Shown one piece after another: positions 21,203 through 33,655 of a stretch of DNA of 64,000 bases. The DNA is from Paralithodes platypus. Taxonomy: Eukaryota > Arthropoda > Malacostraca > Decapoda > Lithodidae. A program made the position numbers and the translations under genes. The stretch's first letter is position 1. The number at the start of each line of letters is the position of its first letter. Below the pieces are notes generated by a model. That model was not told the DNA's origin, did not search any database, and saw only the letters and a list, made by a program, of their open reading frames with translations. The stretch covers positions 19,586,811 through 19,650,810 of the forward strand of contig CM064481.1 in the NCBI GenBank assembly GCA_032716605.1, given 5' to 3'.

Positions 21203-21208
21203 AATAAA
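21203..21208 (+). promoter_or_regulatory. LTR polyadenylation signal
   Basis: aataaa within caataaacgtgaac, about 730 bp after the TATA-like element and 140 bp before the LTR end. It is kept in all LTR copies that reach this point (33418, 44347, 49361 and 56638 regions). Confidence 0.5.
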
Positions 21209-21350
21209 CGTGAACTTGTGTCGTGTTACCGTGTGTTTATTTTGTGTTCTCTATTCCTCATACCTTGTATTGTGCATGCAGCCTTCTATACCCAGTCATT
21301 CAGAACTCACATTACCCAAGTTAAACCTGTAGAAAAACAGGGCATAACAT

Positions 21351-21365
21351 TGGCGGCAGCGTTGG
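21351..21365 (+). other. Gypsy element 1 primer-binding site
   Basis: tggcggcagcgttgg begins one base after the LTR end, with the expected initial tgg. Element 2 has the same sequence with extra bases (33575 onward). I cannot name the tRNA with confidence. Confidence 0.55.
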
Positions 21366-21430
21366 TTCTTGATTCGGATAAAAGGTTGCATTACATTGCA
21401 AGTTTGGAACAGCTAGAACACGAGAACATC

Positions 21431-22363
21431 ATGGCGCAACCTTACCACGTTTTCATCCCAAATTATGAGGAAACAAATTATGGGATCGAAGTATTCATGG
21501 ACATAGTGAAACCCTTAGTTGACATTACTTATACCACGGACGCACATAAAATAGCCGTAACATTACCACACCTGGGAAAAGCCGTTTCCCTGGTGGCCTA
21601 TCAAGTGCGCGCTGATCTCACCTGGAACGAATTTCGCACAACAGTGATAGAAGCCATTAAACCTTCGTTGGGCGTTTTCGTGGCCCACACCCGTATCCTA
21701 GACACGAAATTCGAAGGCGATCTAGATGCCACAGTCAGTAAGCTTGCCCAACACATAAAAAATTCTTTCCCCACGTTGACCAAAATCCAACAAGAACAGC
21801 AAATTCTGGTCAACCTTGTGTCGATATTGCCCTCAGCAGTAAAAGACCATTTCCGGGTGCACGATTTCGTCGAATACAAAAAAGACCTCATCACGATCCG
21901 ACGTATTTTGGCCGTGCACACAGAAGCACCCACCCAAATCGCTGCAATCAAGAGGTTTCCCACGCACCCGCAGCAAACCAACCACCAAAACCCCAAGAAT
22001 GCCTACCCAGCCTCATCTTTCAACAACAGACCCACCTACCCTTCCGGCAAGCCCCAACCCAGTAGACCCCGGTTCCAACCGTCCCAGCCACGCAGAATCT
22101 TCAACCGGAACAGCAACTACAACACCTACCAAAGTAAAAATCCTACCTTAGTCATTATCAACCCCTATGAATTCCCTGCCTGTAATGCTCAGTGTGCCCT
22201 CCACCAAATTCGTGACTCTGCCAAACCTCGCCCCTCTACTCCTCGCATTTCTGTAAATGAAGAGGAGTGGGGACAAGAGGAAGAAATTGCCCCCCATACC
22301 ATGACCTCAGACGATACCGAGGAAACCCTGGAAGAGGTAGATACCGACCCCCAGGATTTTTAA
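21431..22363 (+). CDS. gag: Gypsy element 1 Gag-like protein
   Basis: About 310 codons; start chosen at ATG 21431 (MAQPYHVFIP) because upstream codons lie in the LTR and primer-binding region. The capsid-like part includes ETNYGIEVFMDIVKPLVD and KIQQEQQILVNLVSILPSAV, and lies in the position of a Ty3/Gypsy capsid. The C-terminal third is basic and rich in Pro, Asn, Arg and Gln, with no CCHC knuckle; only a C-x3-C (ACNAQC) is visible. It ends with an acidic tail (EETLEEVDTDPQDF). Intact in this copy, with pol starting at a separate ATG 17 bases after the stop. Confidence 0.8.
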   Translation: MAQPYHVFIPNYEETNYGIEVFMDIVKPLVDITYTTDAHKIAVTLPHLGKAVSLVAYQVRADLTWNEFRTTVIEAIKPSLGVFVAHTRILDTKFEGDLDATVSKLAQHIKNSFPTLTKIQQEQQILVNLVSILPSAVKDHFRVHDFVEYKKDLITIRRILAVHTEAPTQIAAIKRFPTHPQQTNHQNPKNAYPASSFNNRPTYPSGKPQPSRPRFQPSQPRRIFNRNSNYNTYQSKNPTLVIINPYEFPACNAQCALHQIRDSAKPRPSTPRISVNEEEWGQEEEIAPHTMTSDDTEETLEEVDTDPQDF

Positions 22364-22380
22364 AGTATCCTCCGCCCACG

Positions 22381-22760
22381 ATGGGCTCGGCGGGGGACGC
22401 CATAACTAGTCGCACTGCCCCCATTTATTACATGGCCAAAATCAAGGACATTCCTGTCCGCTTGCTAATCGACACGGGAGCTGCCAAGTCATGTTTGTTC
22501 AAATCTTACTATGAAAACATCCCCGACGATTTGGCCCTTTGTTAAACACCAAAACAGAACTCATCTCAGCTGCTGATACTTACTTAAATCTCCTAGGAGA
22601 CACTTTACCCCTATCAGTAACCACTCCTGGCCCCCATGCTCGTTGTTATCACACATTTACAGTATTTTCCTCCAACTGTAAACATTATGATGGTTTCCTT
22701 GGACTTGACCTCCTTCAAAAACTAGAGGCCCAGATTGACTGCGGCCAAAGGCTGATCTCA
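22381..22760 (+). pseudogene. pol: Gypsy element 1 aspartic protease, frameshifted
   Basis: Opens at ATG 22381. The catalytic motif is RLLIDTGAAKSCLF, followed by the flap region and, in the next frame, FLGLDLLQKL, matching the second conserved motif of retropepsins. One base is missing near 22520 relative to element 2 (34627 onward), where the two halves are in one frame. Released protease would process Gag and Pol. Confidence 0.85.
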
Positions 22761-23775
22761 TTCAAAAACAAATTCCAGCCCAAAGCCTCTGACAAACCAA
22801 TCACGCAGAAACCCATTCCCAAAAAGAAAAAACAACCTCCCCCTCAACAAAACCTGATTCAGGGTTACCAAGTTGCAGCTAGCACTAAGGTTACTCCTAA
22901 AACCTCCCCTTGCCCCGAGATCTCTCAAAACCTCACTCAATTCAGTAAAAAAATGCCTCAACAAACGAAAGAAGACAAGTCCAAGCAACTCCCCCTCGGT
23001 AATCCCCTCAATTCTCGTAACTCTGCCCAGAATAAATCCTCCCATGTTTTCAGGACAGACTCTGATATATGTAACCCTAATTCTATCCAATGTTTATGTA
23101 CACATGTTTCCAGAGAAAATGCCGACCAATGTACCCAACAATGTTTCCCCCATGCCCCCAGAAATGTTAACAACCCCAAATCAATACACCAGTCCTACAC
23201 CAATAACCCTTGTTCTACACCTAACTTTTTCCCCACCAACCCTCCGCAGTCCCCCCAGCAAATCCCGTTTTCTAACTCGTTCACCTCGCACCCTTCTGAA
23301 CCGCCTGCATGCGCCGTTAATCCCCCCCTCACGCGTGCCGTCCGAGGGACACAACCATGTTCCCACCATGCCCCCAGAAATGCCCAGCTATTCCACCACC
23401 CCCCCAATCCCCCTTGTGACAGTTTTTCGTCAGTAGCTCCCTTCCACACCCCCACAATTCACACCCCTAATAAACTTCAAAACCCCACACTTGACTCACC
23501 CCCTCATGACAGACAAACCCACCAACCCCAGATAACCTCTAAACAAACCGTTACTGCCACCGACAACGCTTCCCCCACCAACCCTCCGCAGTCCCTCCAA
23601 CAAATCCCGTTTTCTAACCCCTCACACCCCGCCCCACTGATCCTCTCACACGCGCCGTTAATCCCCCCCTCACGCGTGACCCCCACCAAAGTGACCTTGC
23701 CCCCCTTATAAGTACCAAGCACCTGCTCGCCAGTCAATCCCCCACCATCATTAGCCCAGCGGTAGTTCAGGATAA
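22761..23775 (+). pseudogene. Pro/Asn/Ser-rich spacer between protease and reverse transcriptase (element 1)
   Basis: About 1 kb, open in one frame to 23711, rich in Pro, Thr, Asn and Gln with no recognisable domain. It contains a repeated module: cagtcc(c)tcc... followed by aaatcccgttttctaac and cgcgccgttaatcccccc appears near 23245-23340 and again near 23588-23690. Ty3/Gypsy pol normally passes from protease to reverse transcriptase in far fewer residues. Element 2 has the same spacer with more repeats. Confidence 0.65.
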
Positions 23776-24778
23776 ATGCCAAATTCCCCCCACCATCAAA
23801 AATGGGTGAACCTGCGGCCCATACCCCAAACTCACATGGTATTTTCCCCCACTAACACATCCCCCAACCCCCATCGCTGCCTCTTACAACCCGCCATCAT
23901 TCCCGCTCGTATCAACCACATTCTCGTGGCTAATATCTCAGAGGAACCCCTGACATTACCGAAAGGTCTCATTATAGGAGATCTCGAAACTTTCGATGAC
24001 CTCCCCATACATTGTAACGACACCCCTACCAGCCTCCAATTGCCCCCTCTTCCTGAGACACTATCTGACCACCAAAAGAACGGCATGTACGACCTACTGA
24101 TGGAATTCAGTGACGTCTTTGCCCAACAACCCACCGAAATCGGACAGACGGATGTAGAACAACACATCATTAACACCACAGGCCCCCCCATACGACAACC
24201 CATCCCGTAGAAAGAACCCCATACAACGTCAGGAAGAGGAACGCCAAGTCCAGGAAATGTTAGAGGCCGGGATTGCCACCCCGTCCATTAGCCCCTGGTC
24301 TTCCCCTGTTGTCTTAGTCAAAAAGAAAGATGGGACAACCCGTTTTTGCGTCGATTACAGGAGGTTAAATGACATAACCATTAAAGACGCTACGCCCTTA
24401 CCCCGAATAGACGATTCCCTTGACTCCCTATACGGATCCAAATGGTTCACTACCCTCGACTTGCAAGCAGGGTATTGGCAAGTGCCTATCAAGGCCGAGG
24501 ACCAAAAGAAAACAGCATTTTCCACTAGTGGTGGCCATCACTATGAATTTAACGTCCTACCTTTTGGCCTCTGTAACGGACCCGCCACTTTCTCCCGTTT
24601 GATGGAAACGGTATTGCATGGCCTAACCTGGGAAACCTGCCTAGCCTATCTGGACGATATTATTGTGTACTCTCCAACCTGGGAAGAACACCTCCTCAGG
24701 TTGAGACAAGTCCTGCAAAGAATCCGAGCCGCCGGGTTTGAAATTAAAACCCTCAAAGTGCGTGATTGCCCGGAATAA
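23776..24778 (+). pseudogene. pol: Gypsy element 1 reverse transcriptase, frameshifted at both ends
   Basis: 23776-24210 encodes the pre-RT region (ARINHILVANISEEPLTL, DVFAQQPTEIGQTDVEQH), then a frame change at about 24200. 24257-24778 carries the palm: SPVVLVKKKDGTTRFCVDYR, TTLDLQAGYWQVPI, VLPFGLCNGPATFSRLM and AYLDDIIVYSPTW (catalytic Y-x-D-D). One extra T near 24737 relative to element 2 throws the thumb out of frame; it resumes at 24738 in another frame. Standard Ty3/Gypsy order. Confidence 0.92.
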
Positions 24779-26699
24779 GGTAGATTTTCTCGGACACGTG
24801 ATATCTGAACATGGTATTGCGCCAGACCCAAAGAAACTTCAAGCCATACAAAACCAAACCCCACCCACCACGGTTAAAGGAATACGTTCGTTTCTAGGTT
24901 TAGCCACGTACTACAGACGTTTCGTCCCCCACTTTGCCACCATAGCCAGACCCCTCCACCAACTTACCCACAAAGACACCCCGTTCGCCTGGACACCTGA
25001 AAGAGACCTCGCGTTTAACACTTTGAAGCAAAAGCTAATCCAAGCCCCTATTGTCGTTTTCCCTGACTACCAGAAACCTTTCCGTCTTTATACCGACGTA
25101 TCTCTGTACGCCATAGGTGCAGTATTAGCTCAATTCAGAGATGGAAAGGAACATGTGATAGCGTATGCCAGCTGCACACTCACCCCACCCCAACAGAATT
25201 ACGCAGCCACCAAGAGAGAGTGCTTAGGGATCATTTGGGCACTCAGCCACTTCCGGTCATTTGTGTTAGGCGCAAAACTCGAAATAATTACCGACCATCA
25301 ATCTTTACAATGGCTGCGTAGGTGCGAAACCAACTCAGCCATTTTGGTACGTTGGAGAGAGACACTAGAGGACTACGACTTTACAATACAATATCGTCCC
25401 GGCCAACTCCATACTAATGCAGACGCCCTGTCACGTTTGCCAGTACCAAAAGACCCCCCCACCAACCTAGCCGCCTTACAAAACACTCAATTGGTATCTA
25501 CCCCCACCTCCCGACAGAATGCCCCCCCAGCCCCCTCCCTAATTCAATCTTGGGAAGCACGAATCAGACCCCCCTGGATACCGTTAAACGTCTTCAGGAG
25601 ACTGACTCGCTGGGGAGATCAACTTGCCACAGACACTGGTCACATAATCTTGGACCCCACCATAGCCCACGACTACATGATTGCCATCCACGAGGGAAAC
25701 GGCATACACCTTGGACAAAAGAAAATGTTAAAGATCTTCACAGACCAATACTGGACCCCCAACCCCTCCAAAATTGCACAACGAGTGACAGAATCCTGCA
25801 AACCGTGTTTATTGGGAAAGGATAGATCACGCACCCCAGGCCCAGCTGGTACCATTTCTGCCAACAAACCGTTCCAAGTCCTATCCCTCGACATCATGGG
25901 CCCGTTCCCTTCTTACGCTGGCAACCGCTATATCGTCACATTTGTAGACGTATATTTAAAATTTCTAATAGCCTGCCCAGTTAAAGACCACACAGCCACC
26001 ACAGTCGCCACACTGCTTGTCACCGAAGTGTTCCCTATATTCGGCCTTCCCCTTGCTCTTCTATCGGACAATGCCCCCGAGTTTAGTGGACACGTTTGGC
26101 AACAATTCACCCAACAATGCGGTATCAAGATTAAACACTCATCCCCGTACTGGCCTCAAGGAAATGCTATCTGCGAACGCAGCCATCGCACCATCAACAA
26201 CCAGTTACGTACAAGAATGATTGCTCTTAATACCTCAGACTGGCCATCACAACTAAAAATGATACAGTGGGGTATGAACACCTGTCCTCGGGAAGACGGT
26301 ATTTCCCCTCATGAACGTGTTTACGGTGTACCCCCCCTGTTACTGCCATTCCACCACCACGCTCACCTTCCCTCCACCACCTCCACAATTGACCCATTGC
26401 AACATCGGCGAAACACCCTCCATACCGCCCAGATCTGTCAAGACACCAAAACTGACAACATCGATGAAAAAAACCCTTTCGCCATCCATGACACCGTAAT
26501 GGTAGCCAACCTCCCTATCACCAACAAGTTAGGCCCTCGCTATGTCGGACCCTACACCGTAATACAAGTCCCAAATGCCTTTCAAGTCACCATCGACTAT
26601 CACGGCGTAACTCGCACGCTCCGAACTAGATTCGTCCGAGCGTTTAAACCTCTAATGCCACAAGACATACCCCACCCCACACGTCCGACCCTAAATTAA
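24738..26699 (+). pseudogene. pol: Gypsy element 1 RT thumb, RNase H and integrase
   Basis: One open frame of 653 codons. It starts with KCVIARNKVDFLGHVISE (thumb) and SFLGLATYYRRFVPHF. RNase H: FRLYTDVSLYAIGAVLAQ, AATKRECLGIIWAL, EIITDHQSLQWLRR and HTNADALSRLP give the D-E-D-D set. Integrase: a zinc region (HEGNGIHLGQ with CKPC), then the core SLDIMGPF, LSDNAPEFSG and NAICERSHRTINNQL (D-D-E). The C-terminal part has LGPRYVGPYTVIQV. Compared with its neighbour in element 2 this is the best-preserved piece. It stops at TAA 26697-26699, where element 2 continues. Confidence 0.93.
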
Positions 26700-28157
26700 A
26701 TACCCCTACTCACCCCCTCACTCAGGCTACGAATATTCCCATACAAACCCCTAAGGACCTAAGCCCTCCAGCACCGAACCGACAAATCTTTTCTCACCAT
26801 ACTAACCTCCACAAACCCCAAGCCCCCAATATCACACCCTCTTCCACCATGACACCGTCTTTCACTTCTGATAGTCAAGTTCCTCCCCAACTTATCCAAG
26901 TACAAAAACCTCCACCCACAACCCCGACCACAACAGAAACCCTCCCGTCTAGCCCTGACATACCTCCACCAGGCACCACAGTGAGAAAACCACCACCGCC
27001 ACCCCAAACCAAGTACACACCCAACCGCACCACACAATCTACCTCAGTAACCTCACGCTACAACTTACGCCCACGACAAACATCGTTTAAAACCTCCAGA
27101 AACACACCCTACTAACCAAGTTCCGTAGGGCTGCCAGACCACTACCCTCCTCCTCCTCCTCCTCTTCTTCTTCTTCGTCGAATTCTCCCCCACAAAGGGA
27201 AAGAAGACGAATAATCACCAGCAAATCACCAACCTCATCAAACAACAACACGCCCCTACCCCAACCCTCCAACTTAAATCTACACGCCTTACCCACCCGT
27301 CTAGCCCCCCCCGCATCCGCCCCTTTCCCCTCCACGATCCCCACGCCCCCACCCACACCCCGCCCACCCTCCTCATCTCACCGAACCCCCAACCAACCCC
27401 CCCCTAAGAACCCCCCCCCCAAAGTCCCCCCCGAGAAAGCTCCCGCATGTCTTTTACCTATCAAACATGTTGACCCTCTCTATAAAAACATCGTCGAGCG
27501 ACTCAAGTCCCACGACAAACATCTACCTTCCCACCAGGACCTCCAGAGGTAGAATAATCAACATACCCATCAGATTTAAAGACAGCGATACAAAAATAAC
27601 ACCCCGTTCTGACACTAAGGACCCAAGCCACACAACACACACCCCCTCCTTCCCACACACCTCCTTCACCCACCTTACCTACACCGATTTTGCGCATTGC
27701 CTCACTATATATTCCCAACCTACAACACCGCCTAAGAAAACCAAATACAACCCAGACTCACATTCCCCCTTCATCCCCAGCCCTGTTGTCACGCGCGAAT
27801 CCCCTTTCGGTTAGTAACCCATTCACCACACTAAACAGACTTCCTGTCAACCCCACACACCTCACTCCGACTCCCACGGGGGAAAGCTACAAACCATTCA
27901 TACGAAAGGTTAAAGTAAAGACCCACACTGGACACTTGGCCCGTGTACCACACCCACACCAAGCCCGGGCAGCCGCCCGCCACAACACAGAGGACACATT
28001 CTTACAGGTATACATTGACCTGCAAAAGAAACATGACCGTCGCTCTCGTGTTTGGTGGAACTTTCTAAATACCCTGAAAATGACCCACCATTACTATGAT
28101 TCTTTTAACTTCACCCTTGAGGCTCGAGGGACGAGCCTATAATGAAGGAGAGGGAAG
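26700..28157 (+). pseudogene. Pol C-terminal extension of element 1, fragmented
   Basis: Continues in several frames: a Pro/Thr-rich segment ending TSRYNLRPRQ (26849-27115), a CTC/CTT-rich microsatellite encoding Ser (27150-27180), a segment with IYLPTRTSRGRIINIPIRF (27467-27814), and a final conserved segment with TFLQVYIDLQKK and WWNFLNTLKMTHH (27690-28142). YNLRPR-like motifs are known at Gypsy integrase C-termini; the rest I do not recognise. An extra G near 28130 relative to element 2 breaks the join to the LTR-borne frame. A purine-rich tract gaaggagagggaag (28144-28157) touches the LTR. Confidence 0.65.
28144..28157 (+). other. Gypsy element 1 polypurine tract
   Basis: gaaggagagggaag, all purine, ends exactly where LTR B begins. 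The same tract precedes LTR D at 40812-40825, so the boundary is supported twice. Confidence 0.85.
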
Positions 28158-30898
28158 TAAAATGCCCCAGAACAAGAAGCCCACCACAGAAGCCACGAGC
28201 GAACACCACACAGAAACACCCGGAAGAAAGGTCCACAGAACGAAGGGACCAGCTGACCGAGCCCGCCATTCCAGACAGGCCCAAGCCCGCAGGGCTAAAC
28301 AGCTCCAGGACACACCCATTTACCTTTTCTAAACCGACCATTTTCCACACCTCACGTACACTAACCCCTCGTGTCCTACACTTATTAACTACAAAGATGA
28401 TGAACAGGAATATACATTCATATTAAAAACACCCATGCCCTGTCCCGACGTTGAGGCAATGACAACACATCAGACAGCCATAAAATATCTATGTATGTTC
28501 TTACATCCGAGAAGTAGATGTTATATATCTTAGAAGTTCAAACACCCACGCTTGTCCCTAGACCTCTTATATCATTTTCCATGACGAGTATAGATATATG
28601 TAACCCGTGCTCAGTCCGCCCCTTGCATTGCTCCTCTAGTAACTAAGTACTAATATTAACATTCCCTAACATCTTGTCTTGCCAGACGAAGCTTTCTGAA
28701 GACCCATCGCCCCATAAATCTATGTATGCAATCCTTAGGTTAAGTATTTTTATCCGCCATTGTGTTCACCTTTTTCCATTTACTTTCCACAATTGTCATA
28801 CGTCTTCCCCTTGCCTCCTTCGTATCCACAGCCCACACTACGCCAATTTATTTCGTGTCTTACACCTCTTACCCCAACCAGAGAGTGTATAAGATAACCT
28901 GGTTACCAGTATCTGTCATAAGTACCCCGAAACAATAACTAAGTACCCCTACGAACTGCCGCTGTGGGTGGTATTTTATATTTAATAGAAAACGCAGTTC
29001 CCAGGGCCAACTAATAGTATCCATAACCCTCTGACTGATCACATAACTCTATCTTTTCCAGACTCATATACCACCCCATAGTTGCATTCCCCGGTAGCAT
29101 TTGGCTAAACGTATTCTACTGCCTTTTCACACTCCCATATCAATTGTAGCCTAATGCCACCCCCACGCCCAGGGACCTTTGGGGCAAAATTTCCCTGTAG
29201 CCCTTGAACTCCCCCCCCCCCCCCCTCTCATTAAGACACCCGCGCTTCTCGACTCTTGTCCGACCTAGCCTCTCTCTCATACCTCTTGAAGATCCTTGAA
29301 TTGTCCGTTACTAACGCTCTCCAACCTTTATATATATACTCCTATCCAGCCTACCTTCACTTAGTAGGCCAGAACAACATTAGAACTTTACTAGCCCCTT
29401 GCATGCCATCTATTCTCTTACAACACATTCACAACCCTGCACCCAATGGTCGTCGGTGCGAGGCTAGCCGCCCCGCCAGTAACTAACTTCTATTGTCATA
29501 CTTCCAGATAAATGTGGCAGAGTTAGCAACCCAGTCTCCACCATATCCGGCAAACCCTACAATTAACAACCAGCCGAGTAAAACCAGCTAGCTAAGGCAC
29601 CTTCGGTTTTGGTATTAAAGACACTCACATCTGTCTCATACACTGAGGGTTATTACAACACTGGTGATATGGCAAGCTCCTAGCCACAAGCCGCCGGACG
29701 ACTATATCAGAGAGAGGGCGCCCAGCTCCCCCTTTTTGCCCACCCGAGGAGGGAGAACCCCACCCCCGCGGAGGTATACCTGCCCCCTGTTTTGACTTTC
29801 GAGTCACATCCAGGTAGCACAGGAATTCTTCCTATCAATGAACTAACCATGAATGACTAACACCTTTACTAACCTCTATTACCTCACAATAAACCATTTA
29901 CCTTTCTTGCCTGCTCTGATCACTAAATTAGCACCTCAGCTATACCATAGAATGAAGATTGAACAATCTAGAGAGACGCTCCTATCACAGCTGTCCCCAT
30001 CCTCCTCGCAAAGTAGATCCAGTCTCTCTCCCCTAAATACGTCCAGTATAGCCAAAATAGTACCTCTTACTAAGGCTCAGTTATATGAAAATATAAAGGC
30101 TTCCTATCGCCCTGTGCCACAACAGTAAATACCATCTTACCTAGTCCCCATATCTATTGAGAGCTCAATTAAGTCCATAAGACTCGAGATCCCTACTGTC
30201 TACAGGGTCCAGAACCGAGCCTATAAATCTAACTCCCGCCCCCAGTCAAATCAGTTGAAAGCTAGACACCAACCAGTGGTCACTACCCTGCAGTTTACCT
30301 CTAGCTCTGCCCTTGTGTTGTTCCGGAGTTGAGAGATTCCAGATCCGGCAGACTCCGTGGCAGAGAAGACTGATAGAAGCATCTGTCCATGTACAAGTCC
30401 TAACGTGCACCTTATAACCTTCACACAAATTCGTGGGTATATAAGTGTGTAGCCAGCAACGATCATCAAGAGATCCGACTTGAGAACTTCCTACATTTTG
30501 GACCATCTGGACGGCCGAGGAACCAGTCGTTAGCCCCAACATCACCGGAAGCAAGATAACCAGGACCAGATCTACCAATACTATTCAAGATTCATGTTAC
30601 TAGTTACTAAGTGTTATAGTACTAGCTTGGTACTCACCTATTAACTTTCTATAAAGTGGCTAAGACCTTGCCCCGTGTAATTCATATTTAACCATTCCAT
30701 TTGGGACGTACTAAGCGATCAGTGTTTTTTATTAACAGGCGACCTTGACTCTCGTAATTACCTTATTCAGATATTAAAACTCTAGTGATATCTAACGTTC
30801 GCCCACTGATTCGTGTTCTACATATTTCTGCCTTAAGAATATCAAACTTAGTTCAGTACCCCCATGAGGTTGCTAGAGATTTCCGTGTTCTATAATAT
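28158..30898 (+). repeat. Gypsy element 1, 3' LTR (LTR B), cut by the assembly gap
   Basis: Collinear with LTR A from its first base to the equivalent of about 20935, with only scattered differences. The last roughly 415 bp and the flanking target duplication are missing because the assembly gap begins at 30899. Includes the short open frame at 28162-28332. Confidence 0.9.
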
Positions 30899-30998
30899 NN
30901 NNNNNNNNNNNNNNNNNNNNNNNNNNNNNNNNNNNNNNNNNNNNNNNNNNNNNNNNNNNNNNNNNNNNNNNNNNNNNNNNNNNNNNNNNNNNNNNNNN
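30899..30998. other. Assembly gap, 100 N
   Basis: Exactly 100 unknown bases. The left side is the late part of an A/B-type LTR; the right side is the middle of a C/D-type LTR. The true distance is unknown: at least the end of LTR B, its flank and the first ~1.2 kb of LTR C are absent. Confidence 0.98.
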
Positions 30999-33573
30999 AT
31001 CATAGTACCTCGAAACAATAACGCAGTACCCCTACGAACTGCCGCTTTCCTTGGGGTTCTATATTTTCATAGAAAACGCAGTGACCAGGGACACAGCGAC
31101 GTCCACAAAAAGCGTGTTCAAATAATAGGTCCATAACCCCTCGTATGTACGAGAAATAATACACCATGTTTTTCCGACTTTATACACCACAGTCAAGAAC
31201 ACACCTACAGTTAACCTCCTTCTCCCCCACAGCCCCACAGTCCACATTGATTTCATCTTTTCCAGACTCCTATACCACCCCGTTATTTGCATCCCCCGGT
31301 AGCATTTGACTATATGTACTGTCTCTGTCTTTTTTCAAACTCCAATATCAATTGGAGCCTAAATGACCCCCACACGACCAGGGACCTGTAGGGGCAAACT
31401 TCCCTGTAGCCCTGGAGCTTCCACCCCTTTCATTAGGGACACCGCGCTTCTTGACTCGTGTCCGACCTAGCCTCTGTCTCAGTACCTCTTGAAGATCATT
31501 GAATCTTTCCGTTGCTAACGCTCTCCAACCTTTTATATATACTCCTATCCAGCCTACCATCACTTAGTAGGACAGGAACAACATGAGCACTTTACTCACA
31601 CCTTTGCATGCCATCTATTCTATTACAACCCATTCACAACCCTGCCACCCCATGGTCGCTTGGTGCGAGGCTCGCCGCCTCGACACGTAACTAATTTCTA
31701 TTGCCATACTTAAAGATAAATGTGGCCAGAGGTAACAACCAGTCTCCACCACATCCAACAATCCATGCAATTAACAGCCAACCGAGTACACCCAGCTCGC
31801 CAAGGCACCGTCGGTTGTGATATTAAGAACACCCACATCTGTTCTCATATACAGAAGGGTATTACAAACACTGGTGGTATGGCATAGTCCCTCTAGCCAC
31901 AGCCGCCGGACGACCATCCCAGAGGTGAGAAGCGCCCGGCTACCCCTTTGTACCCACCCGAGGAGGGAGGACCCCCACCCCCGCGGGAGGTATACCTGAC
32001 CACTGTTTGGGACTTCCGGGCCATTGCCAGGTAGCCTAGGAATTCTTCCTATCGGTGGACTAACCATGCAAGTCTAACCCCCTTACTCACTCCTATATTA
32101 CCACAATAACCCATCCACCTGTTTTGCAGACTCGGGATAGTCAAAATAGCACCTCTGCTATGCAATAGAACACAGACTGAGCAATATAAGAGAGACGCCC
32201 CTATCACAAGCTGTGCCCAGTCCTCCCCGCACAAGTAGATCCAGTCTCCCTTCCATAAATAATTCCAGTATAGCCAAAATAGTACATGTTACTAAGGCTC
32301 AGTTATATCAAAAATTGAAGGCTTCCTATAGCCATGTGCCACAACAGTAATCACCATCTTACCGAGTCCCCCCATATCTATTGAGAAGCTCAAATAAGTC
32401 CATATGACTCGAGATACCGATTGTCTACAGCGGTCCATAACACGAAACTATAAACCTAGCTTCCCGACCAGCTCAAATCAGTTGAAAAGTTAGACACCAA
32501 CCAGTGGTCACTACCATGAAGTTAACCTCTAGCTCTGCCCTTGTGTGGTTCCTGAGTTGAGAGATTGCCCGGCAGCAGGCAGACTCAATGGCAGAAGTTA
32601 AATAGAAGATCTGTCCATGTACAAGTGACCTAACGTGCACCTTACTAACCTGCATCACAAATTCGTGGGGATATAAGGGTGTAGCCAGCAACCGATCGTC
32701 AAGAGATCCGACTTGAGAACTTCATACATTTTTGACCAGCTGCACGGCCGAGGAACCAGGCGCTAGCGCCCATTAGCACCGGAAGCAGGATAACCAGGCC
32801 CAGATCTAACAAATACTATTCAAGATGCAGGTTGTAGTGATAAGTGTTATAGTACGAGTTTGACACTCAATTATTAACTTTCTATAAAGTGGGCTTAGAA
32901 CCCTTGCCCAGTGTAAACTCATATTTACACCATTCCAGTGGGAGTTACCTAAGCGTATAAGTGCTCATTAATTAACAGGCGACATTGACTCTCGAATTTA
33001 CCTTATTCAGATATTAAAACCTCTAGTGGATATCTAACGTTCGCCCACTGATTTGTGTTCTACGTATTTCTGCAAATAAGAATATAAAAATTAGAACAGT
33101 ACCCCCATGGAGGGTACTAGAGATTCCGGGTTCTACAATATACGCAGTCTAATCCTAACTGTGAGCTGCTACTTGGGCACGCGACCAGCCAGTAAGAGAT
33201 CATATCAAAGCAGTGAAATTGAATTACATGAATATCTTGAGGTCTTCCAGTAAAATAAAACTTGCTAATTAAACCCGTGATCAGAAGAGTATTACCGTGA
33301 ACGTTGGAAGTGGGAGGACTAGGCTCCATCAAGATCCGCTCAATGATAGCAGTTCCCTTCTATTATTTGTTTTGTACGAGGAATACTATCTTTCCATGCT
33401 CTTTAGTTACTTACTTCAATAAACGTGAACTTGTTGTCGTGTTAGCGTGTGTTTATTTGTGTGTTCTTGATTCATCATAACCTTGTATTGTGCATGCTAC
33501 GCGCTGATATACCCAGTTCATTTAGAAATCACATTACCCAGGGTTAAATCCTGTAGAAAAACAGGGCATAACA
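30999..33573 (+). repeat. Gypsy element 2, 5' LTR (LTR C), partial and error-rich
   Basis: Matches LTR D from about 41995 to 44492. Compared with D it has many scattered single-base insertions and doubled bases, far more than A has against B. It ends in ggcataaca at 33573, followed by the primer-binding region. Confidence 0.88.
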
Positions 33574-33655
33574 TTGGCGGGCAGCGGTGGTTCTTGATTC
33601 GGATACAAGGTTGCATTACATTGCAAGTTTGGGACAGCCAGAACACGAGAACATC

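Larger units (their letters stand above)
18196..21349 (+). repeat. Gypsy element 1, 5' LTR (LTR A)
   Basis: 3154 bp from taaaatgcccc to ggcataaca. The start was fixed by the solo copies E and F, whose 5-bp target duplications place the boundary just before taaaatg. Left flank attac (18191-18195) is the presumed duplication; its partner is lost in the assembly gap. The LTR holds a short open frame at its start, a TATA-like sequence at 20474-20481 and aataaa at 21203-21208. It is very similar to LTR B. Confidence 0.9.

Noticed and set aside
22539..23711. 390-codon frame as a separate gene
   Set aside because: Its start is the protease C-terminus after a frameshift and the rest is the proline-rich spacer; not an independent gene.
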